In this document: positions 1-6,288 of the stretch, one piece after another
How the letters are laid out: each line of letters opens with the position of its first letter
Position numbering within the stretch: position 1 is the stretch's first letter
From: CAYONM01 sp964405325
GTDB lineage: Bacteria; Planctomycetota; UBA11346
DNA: 9,461 bases
NCBI GenBank assembly: GCA_964405325.1
Contig: CAYONM010000150.1
Span: 1 to 9,461 of the forward strand
Direction of reading: 5' to 3'
Made by a program: the position numbers and the translations under genes
Notes under the pieces: model-generated
Database searches by the model: none
What the model was told of the DNA's origin: nothing
Seen by the model: the letters and a program-made list of their open reading frames with translations, nothing else

Positions 1-1194
1 ACCATCCCGGCTGGCTCAGCCAATGGGCGCATCCTGGTCACCCCGATCAAGGACGATCTCACGAATGAGAATAACGAAACGGTTCACGTCCGACTTCTGT
101 CCAGCGATGACTTCAATATGCGAGGCGACGGCGACAGCACGCTCATTATCAACGAACCCATCGGCAACGTCAATATAGCTGCAAGCAACAGCAGCATTAC
201 CGAAGGCAACGACATCACCATGACGATCTCCATCGCTCGGGCAAAACCGGATCCGGTGGAAATCGAATATGAAATCGGTGAAGGCAGCGAAGCGACGGAA
301 GATGACGATTTTACCATAGACGAGAAAGACGACAGCAACAACAGGAAGGTTACCATTCCGAAGGACGCAACCTCGGTCACCTTTACCCTGGAAACCACCA
401 ACGACAGTCTCTTCGAGGGCGATGAAACACTCGTCATCAAGCTCAAGCGCAAATCCCTCTATGCACTCGGCAATGACTCCGATGTGACCATCTCCATCCT
501 TGATCTCGCCCCGGTCCTCAGCCTCAATACGACCGAGGAATCCTTGGCCGTCAGCGAAGGGAGCTCGGTCGAAATTCCGGTGCTCACACCTTCCGGCTTC
601 AGCGAGACGATCCTGTACGAGATCGATGACAGCAGCACGGCAACGACCGGCGACGACTTCTCCGTAAGCAATGTCGCCAATGGCCTGCTGCTCAGCGCCC
701 GAGAGGATTCCGAGTCTGAGGAAACCGAAACAGTCGTCCTTCGCTTGGTCAATGCCGATACCAACCCAACCTACGGCATCCAAGAACCCTTCGAAATTAC
801 TATCAACATTCAAAACATCGACCCGTCCGAGCCAGTCATCGGTGTCATTCGCCAGGATAGCGAACTCGACGACCGCACGGTTGCATTGGGCGGCTCATTG
901 ACCGGCACCTTGACGATCGCTATTCCGAGCGAGCTCTCCGCAGATAATGTCAGCGGCACGCTCACATTGATCGATGGCAGCGCCGCCCCCAGCTGGGCAA
1001 CTCTCTCAGAAGACTCCGTCAACGATGGCGAAGCGATCTACAGCCTGGTGGTGGCACCTCCTATAGAGGGGACCATTGGCCATTACCATCTCCTTACCAC
1101 CTTCAGCGCGGATCTCGACCAGGATGGAACCGACGACACGAGCCTGGTTCAAGAATACATGATCTACGTGACCGCCTCCGGCGGTAATTCCTAA
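1..1194 (+). CDS. Calx-beta repeat surface/secreted protein, C-terminal part (5' end outside window)
   Basis: The frame is open from the first base, so the start lies upstream and 397 residues are visible; the Met at base 118 is internal. Three Calx-beta-like units can be seen: the end of one (visible residues about 1-54), a full one (about 57-168, with the acidic FEGDET signature near residue 138) and a third (about 171-275, with DSESEETETVVLRL). Each ends in an acidic stretch before a beta strand, as in Calx-beta domains, which fold as beta sandwiches and often bind calcium. Residues about 276-397 form a different beta-rich C-terminal region with acidic patches such as DLDQDGTDD. No membrane anchor or sortase signal is visible at the C-terminus. 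Repeat proteins of this kind are usually large exported adhesins or matrix proteins; that role is inferred. It is followed at 13 nt by an FGE-fold lipoprotein, so the two are probably co-transcribed. Confidence 0.85.
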   Translation, partial: TIPAGSANGRILVTPIKDDLTNENNETVHVRLLSSDDFNMRGDGDSTLIINEPIGNVNIAASNSSITEGNDITMTISIARAKPDPVEIEYEIGEGSEATEDDDFTIDEKDDSNNRKVTIPKDATSVTFTLETTNDSLFEGDETLVIKLKRKSLYALGNDSDVTISILDLAPVLSLNTTEESLAVSEGSSVEIPVLTPSGFSETILYEIDDSSTATTGDDFSVSNVANGLLLSAREDSESEETETVVLRLVNADTNPTYGIQEPFEITINIQNIDPSEPVIGVIRQDSELDDRTVALGGSLTGTLTIAIPSELSADNVSGTLTLIDGSAAPSWATLSEDSVNDGEAIYSLVVAPPIEGTIGHYHLLTTFSADLDQDGTDDTSLVQEYMIYVTASGGNS

Positions 1195-1207
1195 GCGGGA
1201 GCTCGAC

Positions 1208-2098
1208 ATGCAGAGCCGAAACATTCTGACCTGCCTGATCAGCACCGCCCTCCTGCTGGGTGGATGCAGCGATGGCGACAATCTCTCCGGCGGCGCCATT
1301 GACGACCCAAGTAGCGGCTCGGGCGGTGGCACTGGCACCGACAATCTCTCCGGCGGCAGCTCGGTGGACCTGAGCACTGGCCAGGTGGGCACTGGCTCGG
1401 GTGATGGCATCATGAACTTCGTCCAGATCTCTGGCTCCTCTTTGGCAGAGCTCTATTCAGGTGATACGTTTTCAGAGGCCGGCAGCACCGACGACACGGA
1501 ACGCGTTTCGGTCCTCAATTTCTACCTCGCAACCACCGAGCTGACTCGTGGCCAATGGCGGGCCATGGTCACCCTGACCGGCAGCTCCGTCAGCGCCACG
1601 CCATGGGCCGACGTCGACCCCAGCAATGCCTATATCGCCGGCGACAACACCACCGAAGGCCATCCAGCCTATGGCATGAGCCTGGACACGATCACCCAGC
1701 TGCTGAATGACTGGAACAGCAAGGATTACCAGTTCGATCTTGCCCTGCCCACCGCTGCGCAATGGGAACTCGCCTGCCGTGGCGGGACGCAAAACGACAA
1801 TCGATCACAGTATTTCTGGTCCAACACCGACACTCCCGGCACCTATGCCCTGACACGCGAAAGCCGAAGCGCCATCGGCGTCGATCTTGCCAGCAACCGG
1901 ACGGCAAATGGCTACGGTCTCTTTGACACCCACGGCAACCTGTGGGAATGGACCAATGACGGGAAGCTGCGCGGCGGCTCCTGGAGCGACAACCTGATCA
2001 GCGCCCAGTTCGGCAATCGACTCGATATGGACGTGGATGTCCCCTATCTGCTGGCTGGCATCCGACTGGTCTTGACCAATCCAACCAGCGAAAACTGA
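1208..2098 (+). CDS. Lipoprotein with FGE/SUMF1-type (formylglycine-generating enzyme-like) domain, probably non-catalytic
   Basis: A 296-residue protein. The start is supported by GGGAG at 1197-1201, 6 nt before ATG. Residues 1-20 form a lipoprotein signal ending in LLGGC, so Cys20 should be lipidated. A Gly/Ser/Asp-rich linker (about 21-68) contains DNLSGG twice. Residues about 69-290 match the FGE-sulfatase fold: FYLATTELTRGQW (105-117), LPTAAQWELACRGG (180-193), the family hallmark ANGYGLFDTHGNLWEWTND (233-251), RGGSW (255-259) and AGIRLVL near the end. True aerobic FGEs have two catalytic cysteines just after the RGGS motif. Here that stretch (RGGSWSDNLISAQFGNRLD) has none, so sulfatase activation is unlikely and a structural, binding or envelope role is more likely. 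It follows a Calx-beta protein gene and ends before a strong terminator, suggesting the two act together at the cell surface (inference). Confidence 0.88.
   Translation: MQSRNILTCLISTALLLGGCSDGDNLSGGAIDDPSSGSGGGTGTDNLSGGSSVDLSTGQVGTGSGDGIMNFVQISGSSLAELYSGDTFSEAGSTDDTERVSVLNFYLATTELTRGQWRAMVTLTGSSVSATPWADVDPSNAYIAGDNTTEGHPAYGMSLDTITQLLNDWNSKDYQFDLALPTAAQWELACRGGTQNDNRSQYFWSNTDTPGTYALTRESRSAIGVDLASNRTANGYGLFDTHGNLWEWTNDGKLRGGSWSDNLISAQFGNRLDMDVDVPYLLAGIRLVLTNPTSEN
1276..1357 (+). repeat. 19-bp perfect direct repeat within the lipoprotein linker
   Basis: The 19 bases starting CGACAATCTC occur identically at 1276-1294 and 1339-1357, 63 bp (21 codons) apart and in frame. They encode the two DNLSGG motifs of the low-complexity linker. 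This suggests an in-frame duplication or slippage that lengthens the tether between the lipid anchor and the FGE-like domain. Confidence 0.9.
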
Positions 2099-2126
2099 GC
2101 AACACCTGCTCTGCACCCAACTGAAT

Positions 2127-2161
2127 GCTCCCCGGCTGTTTCAGCCGGGGAGCGTTTTTTT
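2127..2161 (+). terminator. Rho-independent terminator after the FGE-like lipoprotein gene
   Basis: A perfect 12-bp stem, GCTCCCCGGCTG (2127-2138) with CAGCCGGGGAGC (2142-2153), is closed by a TTT loop and followed by seven T residues (2155-2161). It begins 28 nt after the stop codon at 2098 and separates this transcript from the DUF547 gene. Confidence 0.95.
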
Positions 2162-2228
2162 CCAACACCAGGACACAGCCCTCGTAGCGAGCAAGTAGCT
2201 GTCATGCCAGGTCAATCGGAGAAAACTC

Positions 2229-3026
2229 ATGCGCTGGATCAGTCTCTCATCAGTCATCCTTGCACTCGCCATCAGCCTCTGGCTGCTGCCGCGAGCAATG
2301 GCAGTGGATGTACCGACACCAGATCTCGACACACCAGCGCTCGATGCAGAACACGAGACCTGGACAGGCCTGCTCAAAGACATCGTCAGCGGCCATGGCG
2401 TCGACTACGCCGCTGTCCTCACTCGCCGCAATGAACTCGGCCGCTATCGACAACAACTGGCCACAGCAACCACTCCCACCCAGCGCCAGGCTCAGCTGGC
2501 CTTCTACATCAACGCCTACAACGCCCTGACCGTGGAGCTGGTGCTACGCACTCTGCCGGAGCAACAACAGGACTGGACCGATTACAGTGTTCGTCAGGTG
2601 GCCGGCTTCTGGAAACGCTATCGTTTCGAAGTGGCCAATGAATGGCTGAGCCTGGACGACATCGAGCATGGAATCCTGCGAAAAATACAGGAACCACGCA
2701 TTCATTTCGCCATCAACTGCGCTTCGGTCTCCTGTCCACCAATGGCCGCTCAAGCCTATACCGCCACCAAACTGGAGAACCAATTGGACCAGGCAGCGAA
2801 ATCCTTCGCCAACAGCGAGTATCATGTCCGCCTGCTCGAAGAGGTGATCCGCGTCAACCCCATCCTCGACTGGTTCGAAGACGATTTCGAGATCGTCGGC
2901 GGCGTCCGGCAATTCCTGATGGACTCAAGCGATCGGCCCAAACTGCGAGCAGCCCTCGCGGCCGACCGGCGGATACGCCACTTCGACTACGACTGGTCGC
3001 TCAATCTCGCTCAGACAGGCAAATAG
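2229..3026 (+). CDS. Secreted DUF547 domain protein
   Basis: A 265-residue protein. GGAG at 2218-2221 lies 7 nt before ATG. The N-terminus (about 1-25) is a Sec signal peptide: one Arg, a long hydrophobic stretch, and an AMA cleavage site before VDVPTPD. The mature part carries the DUF547 hallmarks: WTGLLKDIVSGHGVDYAAV (45-63), FYINAYNALTVELVL (92-106), SLDDIEHGIL (141-150), IHFAINCASVSCPPM (158-172, with the conserved Cys-Ala-Ser and Cys-Pro), RVNPILDWFEDDF (208-220) and FDYDWSLN (252-259). The biochemical role of the family is not established, although the invariant Cys/His-containing motif hints at an enzyme. It is probably periplasmic. It stands alone, between a terminator and a convergent gene, and its last 16 bp overlap the 3' end of the cmk fusion gene. 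No convincing promoter was recognised in the 67 bp upstream. Confidence 0.9.
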   Translation: MRWISLSSVILALAISLWLLPRAMAVDVPTPDLDTPALDAEHETWTGLLKDIVSGHGVDYAAVLTRRNELGRYRQQLATATTPTQRQAQLAFYINAYNALTVELVLRTLPEQQQDWTDYSVRQVAGFWKRYRFEVANEWLSLDDIEHGILRKIQEPRIHFAINCASVSCPPMAAQAYTATKLENQLDQAAKSFANSEYHVRLLEEVIRVNPILDWFEDDFEIVGGVRQFLMDSSDRPKLRAALAADRRIRHFDYDWSLNLAQTGK

Positions 3027-4123
3027 ACCTGTAGATACTGCGCCATCACTGCCTGCTGCACGGCATCCAGCTCAGCCCGATCCTCGGTCATACCCGAGGC
3101 CTCGGCCCAGGCGGCGATGGTCCCCGGCTGCTGCACCACCGCATGCCATACTTCTGGCTCCAACACATACCAGGTCTGCGGCAGCATCGGCAAGGCCACC
3201 ACCTGACCGGGTCGTTTACCGGTGCCAGCCAGACAGATGACGGCGCGGCCCTGACAGAGCACCCCCGCCTGGCGACCTCCGTGATTCCGCGCAAAAGCCG
3301 TGGTCCGTCCCGGCAGACGATCGGCACTGGGATTGGTGAGACCCAGCTGCCATGGCGCAGGCGGATCGCTGATAGAGCCCTGCGCCACTTTCACGTAGCC
3401 AGGATCACGGGAGCGACCGACCAGGACCTGGTCCAGGACCTTGGATTCAAGCAGCAGTGGTCGCCGCTGCACTGCCAAAGCCAGTATACGTGCCTCGACC
3501 TCATCTGGCCCCAGGCCATCGGTGACCACCATGACGGCATCGCTTGCCTGCTGCAGGGCGCCGGTCGCGCGCTGACTGTCGCGCTCATCGCGTTTTTGGA
3601 TATCTGCCATGATCTGCGCAAGCGCTGGCGCGTCGGCTCCCCAGTCTCGCCTGCGGCGCTTGGCGCGCTCCTCGACACTGGCCGCCAAATAAATCTTCAA
3701 ATCCGCATCGGGACAGATCACAGTTGTGGTATCGCGCCCTTCCAGGGTTGCCGAACGACCGGTGACGATGCCCTGCTGCAAGGCGACCAAATGCAAACGA
3801 CAGGCCTCATTGTTGGCGACTCGCCAGATCTCAGCGGTCGTCGCCGGGCTACGGATGTCCGCCTCCGGCATAACGTGACCATCCAGACAGACCTGCCCTT
3901 GCTCACTAAAGGAAACCTGTCGTGCACAGACATAGTCGGCGACTGCCGCCTCTGAATCCACGTCCACACCGCTATTCAGCAAACCAACGGTGGCCGCTCG
4001 ATACATGGCGCCGGTATCCAGATACAGCAACCCCAGCCTAGCAGCGATTCGCTTGGTGACCGTACTCTTGCCGCTGCCGGCCGGACCATCGATAGCGATC
4101 ACCAATGGTTTCACATCAGCCAT
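3011..4123 (-). CDS. cmk: Cytidylate kinase with a C-terminal cupin-like extension
   Basis: A 370-residue protein whose first 220 residues are a complete CMP/dCMP kinase, which makes CDP from CMP and ATP in the cytoplasm. Visible motifs are the P-loop IDGPAGSGKST (11-21), the substrate region YLDTGAMYRA (34-43), GRDTTTVICPDADLKIYLAAS (129-149), the Arg-rich lid (RAKRRRRD, 153-160) and RDERDSQRATGAL (178-190). Family members usually stop near residue 225. This frame continues, without a stop and without an internal Met until residue 313, for about 150 more residues. That region has alternating beta-strand patterns (AGVLCQGRAVICLAG; WYVLEPEVWHAVVQQPGTI) resembling a small cupin barrel; the cupin assignment is tentative. 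The ATG at 4123 is chosen because GAGAGGAA (complement of 4131-4138) lies 7 nt upstream and the kinase N-terminus begins there; an in-frame ATG at 4252 would add 43 unrelated residues within trpF. The start overlaps the trpF end by 8 nt, implying translational coupling. Confidence 0.88.
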   Translation of the reverse strand: MADVKPLVIAIDGPAGSGKSTVTKRIAARLGLLYLDTGAMYRAATVGLLNSGVDVDSEAAVADYVCARQVSFSEQGQVCLDGHVMPEADIRSPATTAEIWRVANNEACRLHLVALQQGIVTGRSATLEGRDTTTVICPDADLKIYLAASVEERAKRRRRDWGADAPALAQIMADIQKRDERDSQRATGALQQASDAVMVVTDGLGPDEVEARILALAVQRRPLLLESKVLDQVLVGRSRDPGYVKVAQGSISDPPAPWQLGLTNPSADRLPGRTTAFARNHGGRQAGVLCQGRAVICLAGTGKRPGQVVALPMLPQTWYVLEPEVWHAVVQQPGTIAAWAEASGMTEDRAELDAVQQAVMAQYLQVYLPV

Positions 4124-4742
4124 GCCGATCTTCCTCTCGAACCGCCTGCACAAAGGCCCGCAGCAAAGCCGGATCCTTGCAGCCCGGCGAAGATTCCACG
4201 CCGGACGCGCAATCCACCGCGAAGGGACGCACCGCCCGAACGGCCTCAGCAACCGTGTCTGGCCGCATACCGCCAGCCAGCATCACTGGCCGCGCACATT
4301 CCCAGTCGCGCAGCAAACCATGATCAAAGGCCTGGCCGGTCCCGCCGGCTGCACCCGGCACCCAGGCATCCAACAGCAGCAGATCACAGGGATAGGTTGC
4401 CGCCTGGGCCAAGGCCGCCGCATCCCGGACACGCCAGGCCTTGATCACGGGATACTCCGCGCGCAGCTGTTCGGCCAAGGCTGGCGGCTCGTCACCGTGT
4501 AACTGAACCACCTCGCAGCCGGAAACGCGCATGCTCTGCAAAACGGTCTCGCGATCGGCATCAACAAACAGACCCACCCGATGCACCAGCGGCGGCACCC
4601 GCCGAGCCAAGACCCGGCCTCGTTCCGGCGCGATACGCCGGGGTCCCATGGCGAAGTTGAAGCCAAGCGCATCGACGCCTGCGGCGACAGCCGCATCGAC
4701 GTCGACCTCCCGCGTCAAACCACAGATCTTGATTCTGGTCAC
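4116..4742 (-). CDS. trpF: Phosphoribosylanthranilate isomerase
   Basis: A 208-residue TIM-barrel enzyme of tryptophan synthesis that converts phosphoribosylanthranilate to CdRP. Visible are the N-terminal RIKICGLT with Lys5 and catalytic Cys7, GFNF (27-30), VQLHGDE (79-85), the catalytic Asp125 in LLLLDAW, the loop GGTGQAFD (133-140), LAGGM (155-159) and the phosphate-binding DCASGVESSPGCKD (177-190). The length is typical of the family. The start is GTG at 4742: it forms a GTGA overlap with the trpC stop and places Cys7 as in other TrpF proteins. The only in-frame ATG (4862) would add 40 residues that merely read trpC in another frame. The 3' end overlaps the cmk start by 8 nt, so trpC, trpF and cmk are probably one coupled transcript. 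Confidence 0.95.
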   Translation of the reverse strand: MTRIKICGLTREVDVDAAVAAGVDALGFNFAMGPRRIAPERGRVLARRVPPLVHRVGLFVDADRETVLQSMRVSGCEVVQLHGDEPPALAEQLRAEYPVIKAWRVRDAAALAQAATYPCDLLLLDAWVPGAAGGTGQAFDHGLLRDWECARPVMLAGGMRPDTVAEAVRAVRPFAVDCASGVESSPGCKDPALLRAFVQAVREEDRHG

Positions 4743-5554
4743 GTCAATTCCGAGCTGAGCTGGCCACGCAGGCCTTTGAGCGCCACTGCCGGATCCGCCG
4801 CCCGCATCAGACTCTCGCCAACCAACACCGCGTCGACACCAGCCTCTTCTAAGCGCAAACACTGTTCACGCGAATCGATGCCGCTTTCCGACACCACGAC
4901 ACGGTCAGCCCCCTGCAATGCCGGCAATACGGCAAAGGTCGTTTCCACGGAAACCTGGAAGGTCTTGAGGTCGCGATTGTTCACCCCTACCAGATCCGCC
5001 CCGAGCCGCACCGCCCGTACCACCTCGGCGGCGTCGTGGGTTTCGACCAGCACATCCAGGCCAATTTCGCGGGCAAAACCATACAGGTCTTGCAGCAAGC
5101 CGTCTTCCAGACAGGCCACAATCAACAAGATGGCATCCGCCCCAACCAGCCGAGCCTCAGCCACCTGCCGCGCATCGATGGTAAAGTCTTTGCGAATCAG
5201 AGGCAGCTCCACGGCTGCCCGCACCGCCTGCAGATCGGCCAAACTTCCGAAGAAATAGCGCTCGTCAGTTAAAACTGACATCGCCTGCGCACCACCCAAC
5301 ACATAACCGTAGGCGTTGCGGACCGGATCATAATCCGAGCTGAAAACGCCCCTGGAGGGGCTGCCCTTCTTGCTTTCGGCAATCACATGAATGGGACTGC
5401 CGGAAGACCGTTTCAGGGCCGCACGAAAACCCCGCGTCGGCGGCAGGTCCTGGAGCACGGCCCGGTCCAACGGCGGCAGCAACGGCAGCTCCTGGCGCTG
5501 TTTGTGACGGATGATCTCGTCGAGAACGGTTCCAGTCTGATGCATGGCGAGCAT
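4739..5554 (-). CDS. trpC: Indole-3-glycerol-phosphate synthase
   Basis: A 271-residue TIM-barrel enzyme that decarboxylates and cyclises CdRP, the TrpF product, to indole-glycerol phosphate. Motifs, numbered from the ATG at 5554: TVLDEIIRHKQR (9-20), VIAESKKGSPSRG (57-69, with catalytic Glu60 and Lys62), GGAQAMSVLTDERYFFGS (87-104), PLIRKDF (118-124, general-acid Lys122), VLVETHD (168-174, Glu171), GVNNRDL (190-196, Asn192) and VVSESGI (220-226, Glu223). The start could be ATG 5554 or ATG 5545 (three residues shorter). 5554 is preferred weakly because GGTGG lies 8 nt upstream, whereas 5545 has no Shine-Dalgarno match. The frame stays open to 5983, but that upstream part is antisense to a lipoprotein gene and shows no TrpC similarity. 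trpD and trpG are not adjacent. Confidence 0.95.
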   Translation of the reverse strand: MLAMHQTGTVLDEIIRHKQRQELPLLPPLDRAVLQDLPPTRGFRAALKRSSGSPIHVIAESKKGSPSRGVFSSDYDPVRNAYGYVLGGAQAMSVLTDERYFFGSLADLQAVRAAVELPLIRKDFTIDARQVAEARLVGADAILLIVACLEDGLLQDLYGFAREIGLDVLVETHDAAEVVRAVRLGADLVGVNNRDLKTFQVSVETTFAVLPALQGADRVVVSESGIDSREQCLRLEEAGVDAVLVGESLMRAADPAVALKGLRGQLSSELT

Positions 5555-5626
5555 GCTGGCTGCCACCGCCACAGGACAAGCGCGGCGTGCCCGTTGGCAT
5601 CGATGCAACAAGCAGAGACTGCCGTC

Positions 5627-6058
5627 ATGACACGCCAACTCTGCCTTTTCCTCTGCGCTTGCCTGCTGCTGGCCTGCAGCCCCGAAGCCCATCACAGGAC
5701 CGCCGATCCCGATCTCGTCGAACAGCTCCGCCATATTCTGGGCAAACGCCCAGAGACCAGTGCCCTGGCACCCCGAATCCGGCACAACGAGGCGAATCGT
5801 CTGGCCCTGGCCGGCCAGCACCGCCTGCAAACCATCACCGCCATCAATACCGGCAAACTGGAACCGGAAGCAGCCCGAAAGATCAGCGCCATAGCCATTG
5901 GTCGAATCCGACGGCAAGTCCATGGCGCCAACTTGCCGATTCTCCTGCGAGAACTCCACGATCAACCAGACCAACTCAACCAAGATCAGGCCGTTTTGCT
6001 CATCTGCCTGACCGAATCCGCCCTACAAGAAGCCAACATAACCGAACCGAAGCCATAA
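5627..6058 (+). CDS. Small lipoprotein of unknown function
   Basis: A 143-residue protein not recognised as any family. Residues 1-17 form a lipoprotein signal peptide (MTRQLCLFLCACLLLAC) with lipobox LLAC, so Cys17 should be lipidated; two extra cysteines (10 and 12) lie in the hydrophobic core. The mature part is Gln/Arg/Leu-rich, predicted mostly helical, and has one further Cys near the C-terminus (LLICLTE). ATG 5627 is chosen because it directly starts the signal peptide; an in-frame ATG at 5603 would put eight residues in front of it. No clear ribosome binding site is seen for either. It is divergent from trpC, with 72 bp between the start codons and no promoter recognised there. Its reality rests on the lipobox and on being a better protein than its antisense frame. 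Confidence 0.65.
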   Translation: MTRQLCLFLCACLLLACSPEAHHRTADPDLVEQLRHILGKRPETSALAPRIRHNEANRLALAGQHRLQTITAINTGKLEPEAARKISAIAIGRIRRQVHGANLPILLRELHDQPDQLNQDQAVLLICLTESALQEANITEPKP

Positions 6059-6070
6059 TAGGAGCAACTG

Positions 6071-6200
6071 CCATCCTCTCAACAGGAGTCCAGCACCTAT
6101 TATACCATCTCATCCTACAAATTGACGACCTGTCACCCTCCAAGCCCCTCTGACATAGCTATCTATCGGACAAGCCGGCAGATTCCATTCCTCAACAGGA
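6071..6200 (+). repeat. Imperfect direct repeat in the ilvB upstream region
   Basis: CCATCCTCTCAACAGGA (6071-6087) and CCATTCCTCAACAGGA (6185-6200) share the perfect 10-mer CTCAACAGGA and differ by a one-base gap and a substitution before it. Both lie in the AT-richer 230-bp gap between the lipoprotein gene and ilvB. The function is unknown; one possibility is a pair of regulator sites. Confidence 0.4.
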
Positions 6201-6202
6201 TC

Positions 6203-6263
6203 AACTTGCCGATTATTTCAGCACTTTTAACTTGCCATAATCACCAGACGAGCCACACTTGCC
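6203..6263 (+). promoter_or_regulatory. Three evenly spaced ACTTGCC repeats, possible operator
   Basis: AACTTGCC occurs at 6203-6210 and 6229-6236, and CACTTGCC at 6256-6263. Start-to-start spacings are 26 and 27 bp, about two and a half helical turns. The middle copy overlaps the candidate -10 element upstream of ilvB. This looks like a regulator-binding array, but no regulator can be named from the sequence. Confidence 0.3.
6233..6241 (+). promoter_or_regulatory. Candidate extended -10 promoter of ilvB
   Basis: TGCCATAAT reads as an extended -10 (TGn followed by CATAAT, five of six matches to TATAAT). It lies in AT-rich DNA 47 bp before the ilvB start. The -35 position at a 17-bp spacing (TTATTT, 6213-6218) is weak, which extended -10 promoters can tolerate. 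No Ile/Val/Leu-rich leader peptide or clear attenuator is seen between it and ilvB. Confidence 0.35.
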
Positions 6264-6288
6264 ACTCAACACGGCAGAAAGGACGATC

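Noticed and set aside
16..813. 265-residue minus-strand open frame
   Set aside because: It is antisense to the Calx-beta coding frame, which has clear domain motifs; the antisense product has no recognisable domains.
1820..2098. FGE-fold lipoprotein as the variable target of a diversity-generating retroelement
   Set aside because: Such targets often have this fold, but no reverse transcriptase or template repeat is in the window and the C-terminal codons are not enriched in AAC/AAY as variable regions are.
3143..3955. 270-residue plus-strand open frame
   Set aside because: It is antisense to the cytidylate kinase, whose P-loop and other motifs are unmistakable.
4124..4252. 43-residue N-terminal extension of the cytidylate kinase from ATG 4252
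   Set aside because: It overlaps trpF in another frame, lacks kinase features and the internal ATG 4123 has a good ribosome binding site.
5555..5983. N-terminal extension of TrpC by 143 residues
   Set aside because: The upstream frame shows no TrpC or TrpD similarity and is antisense to a lipoprotein gene with a good lipobox; TrpC normally begins near TVLDEI.
6059..6288. Leader-peptide attenuator for the ilv genes
   Set aside because: No short frame rich in Ile, Val or Leu codons followed by a terminator hairpin was found in the gap.
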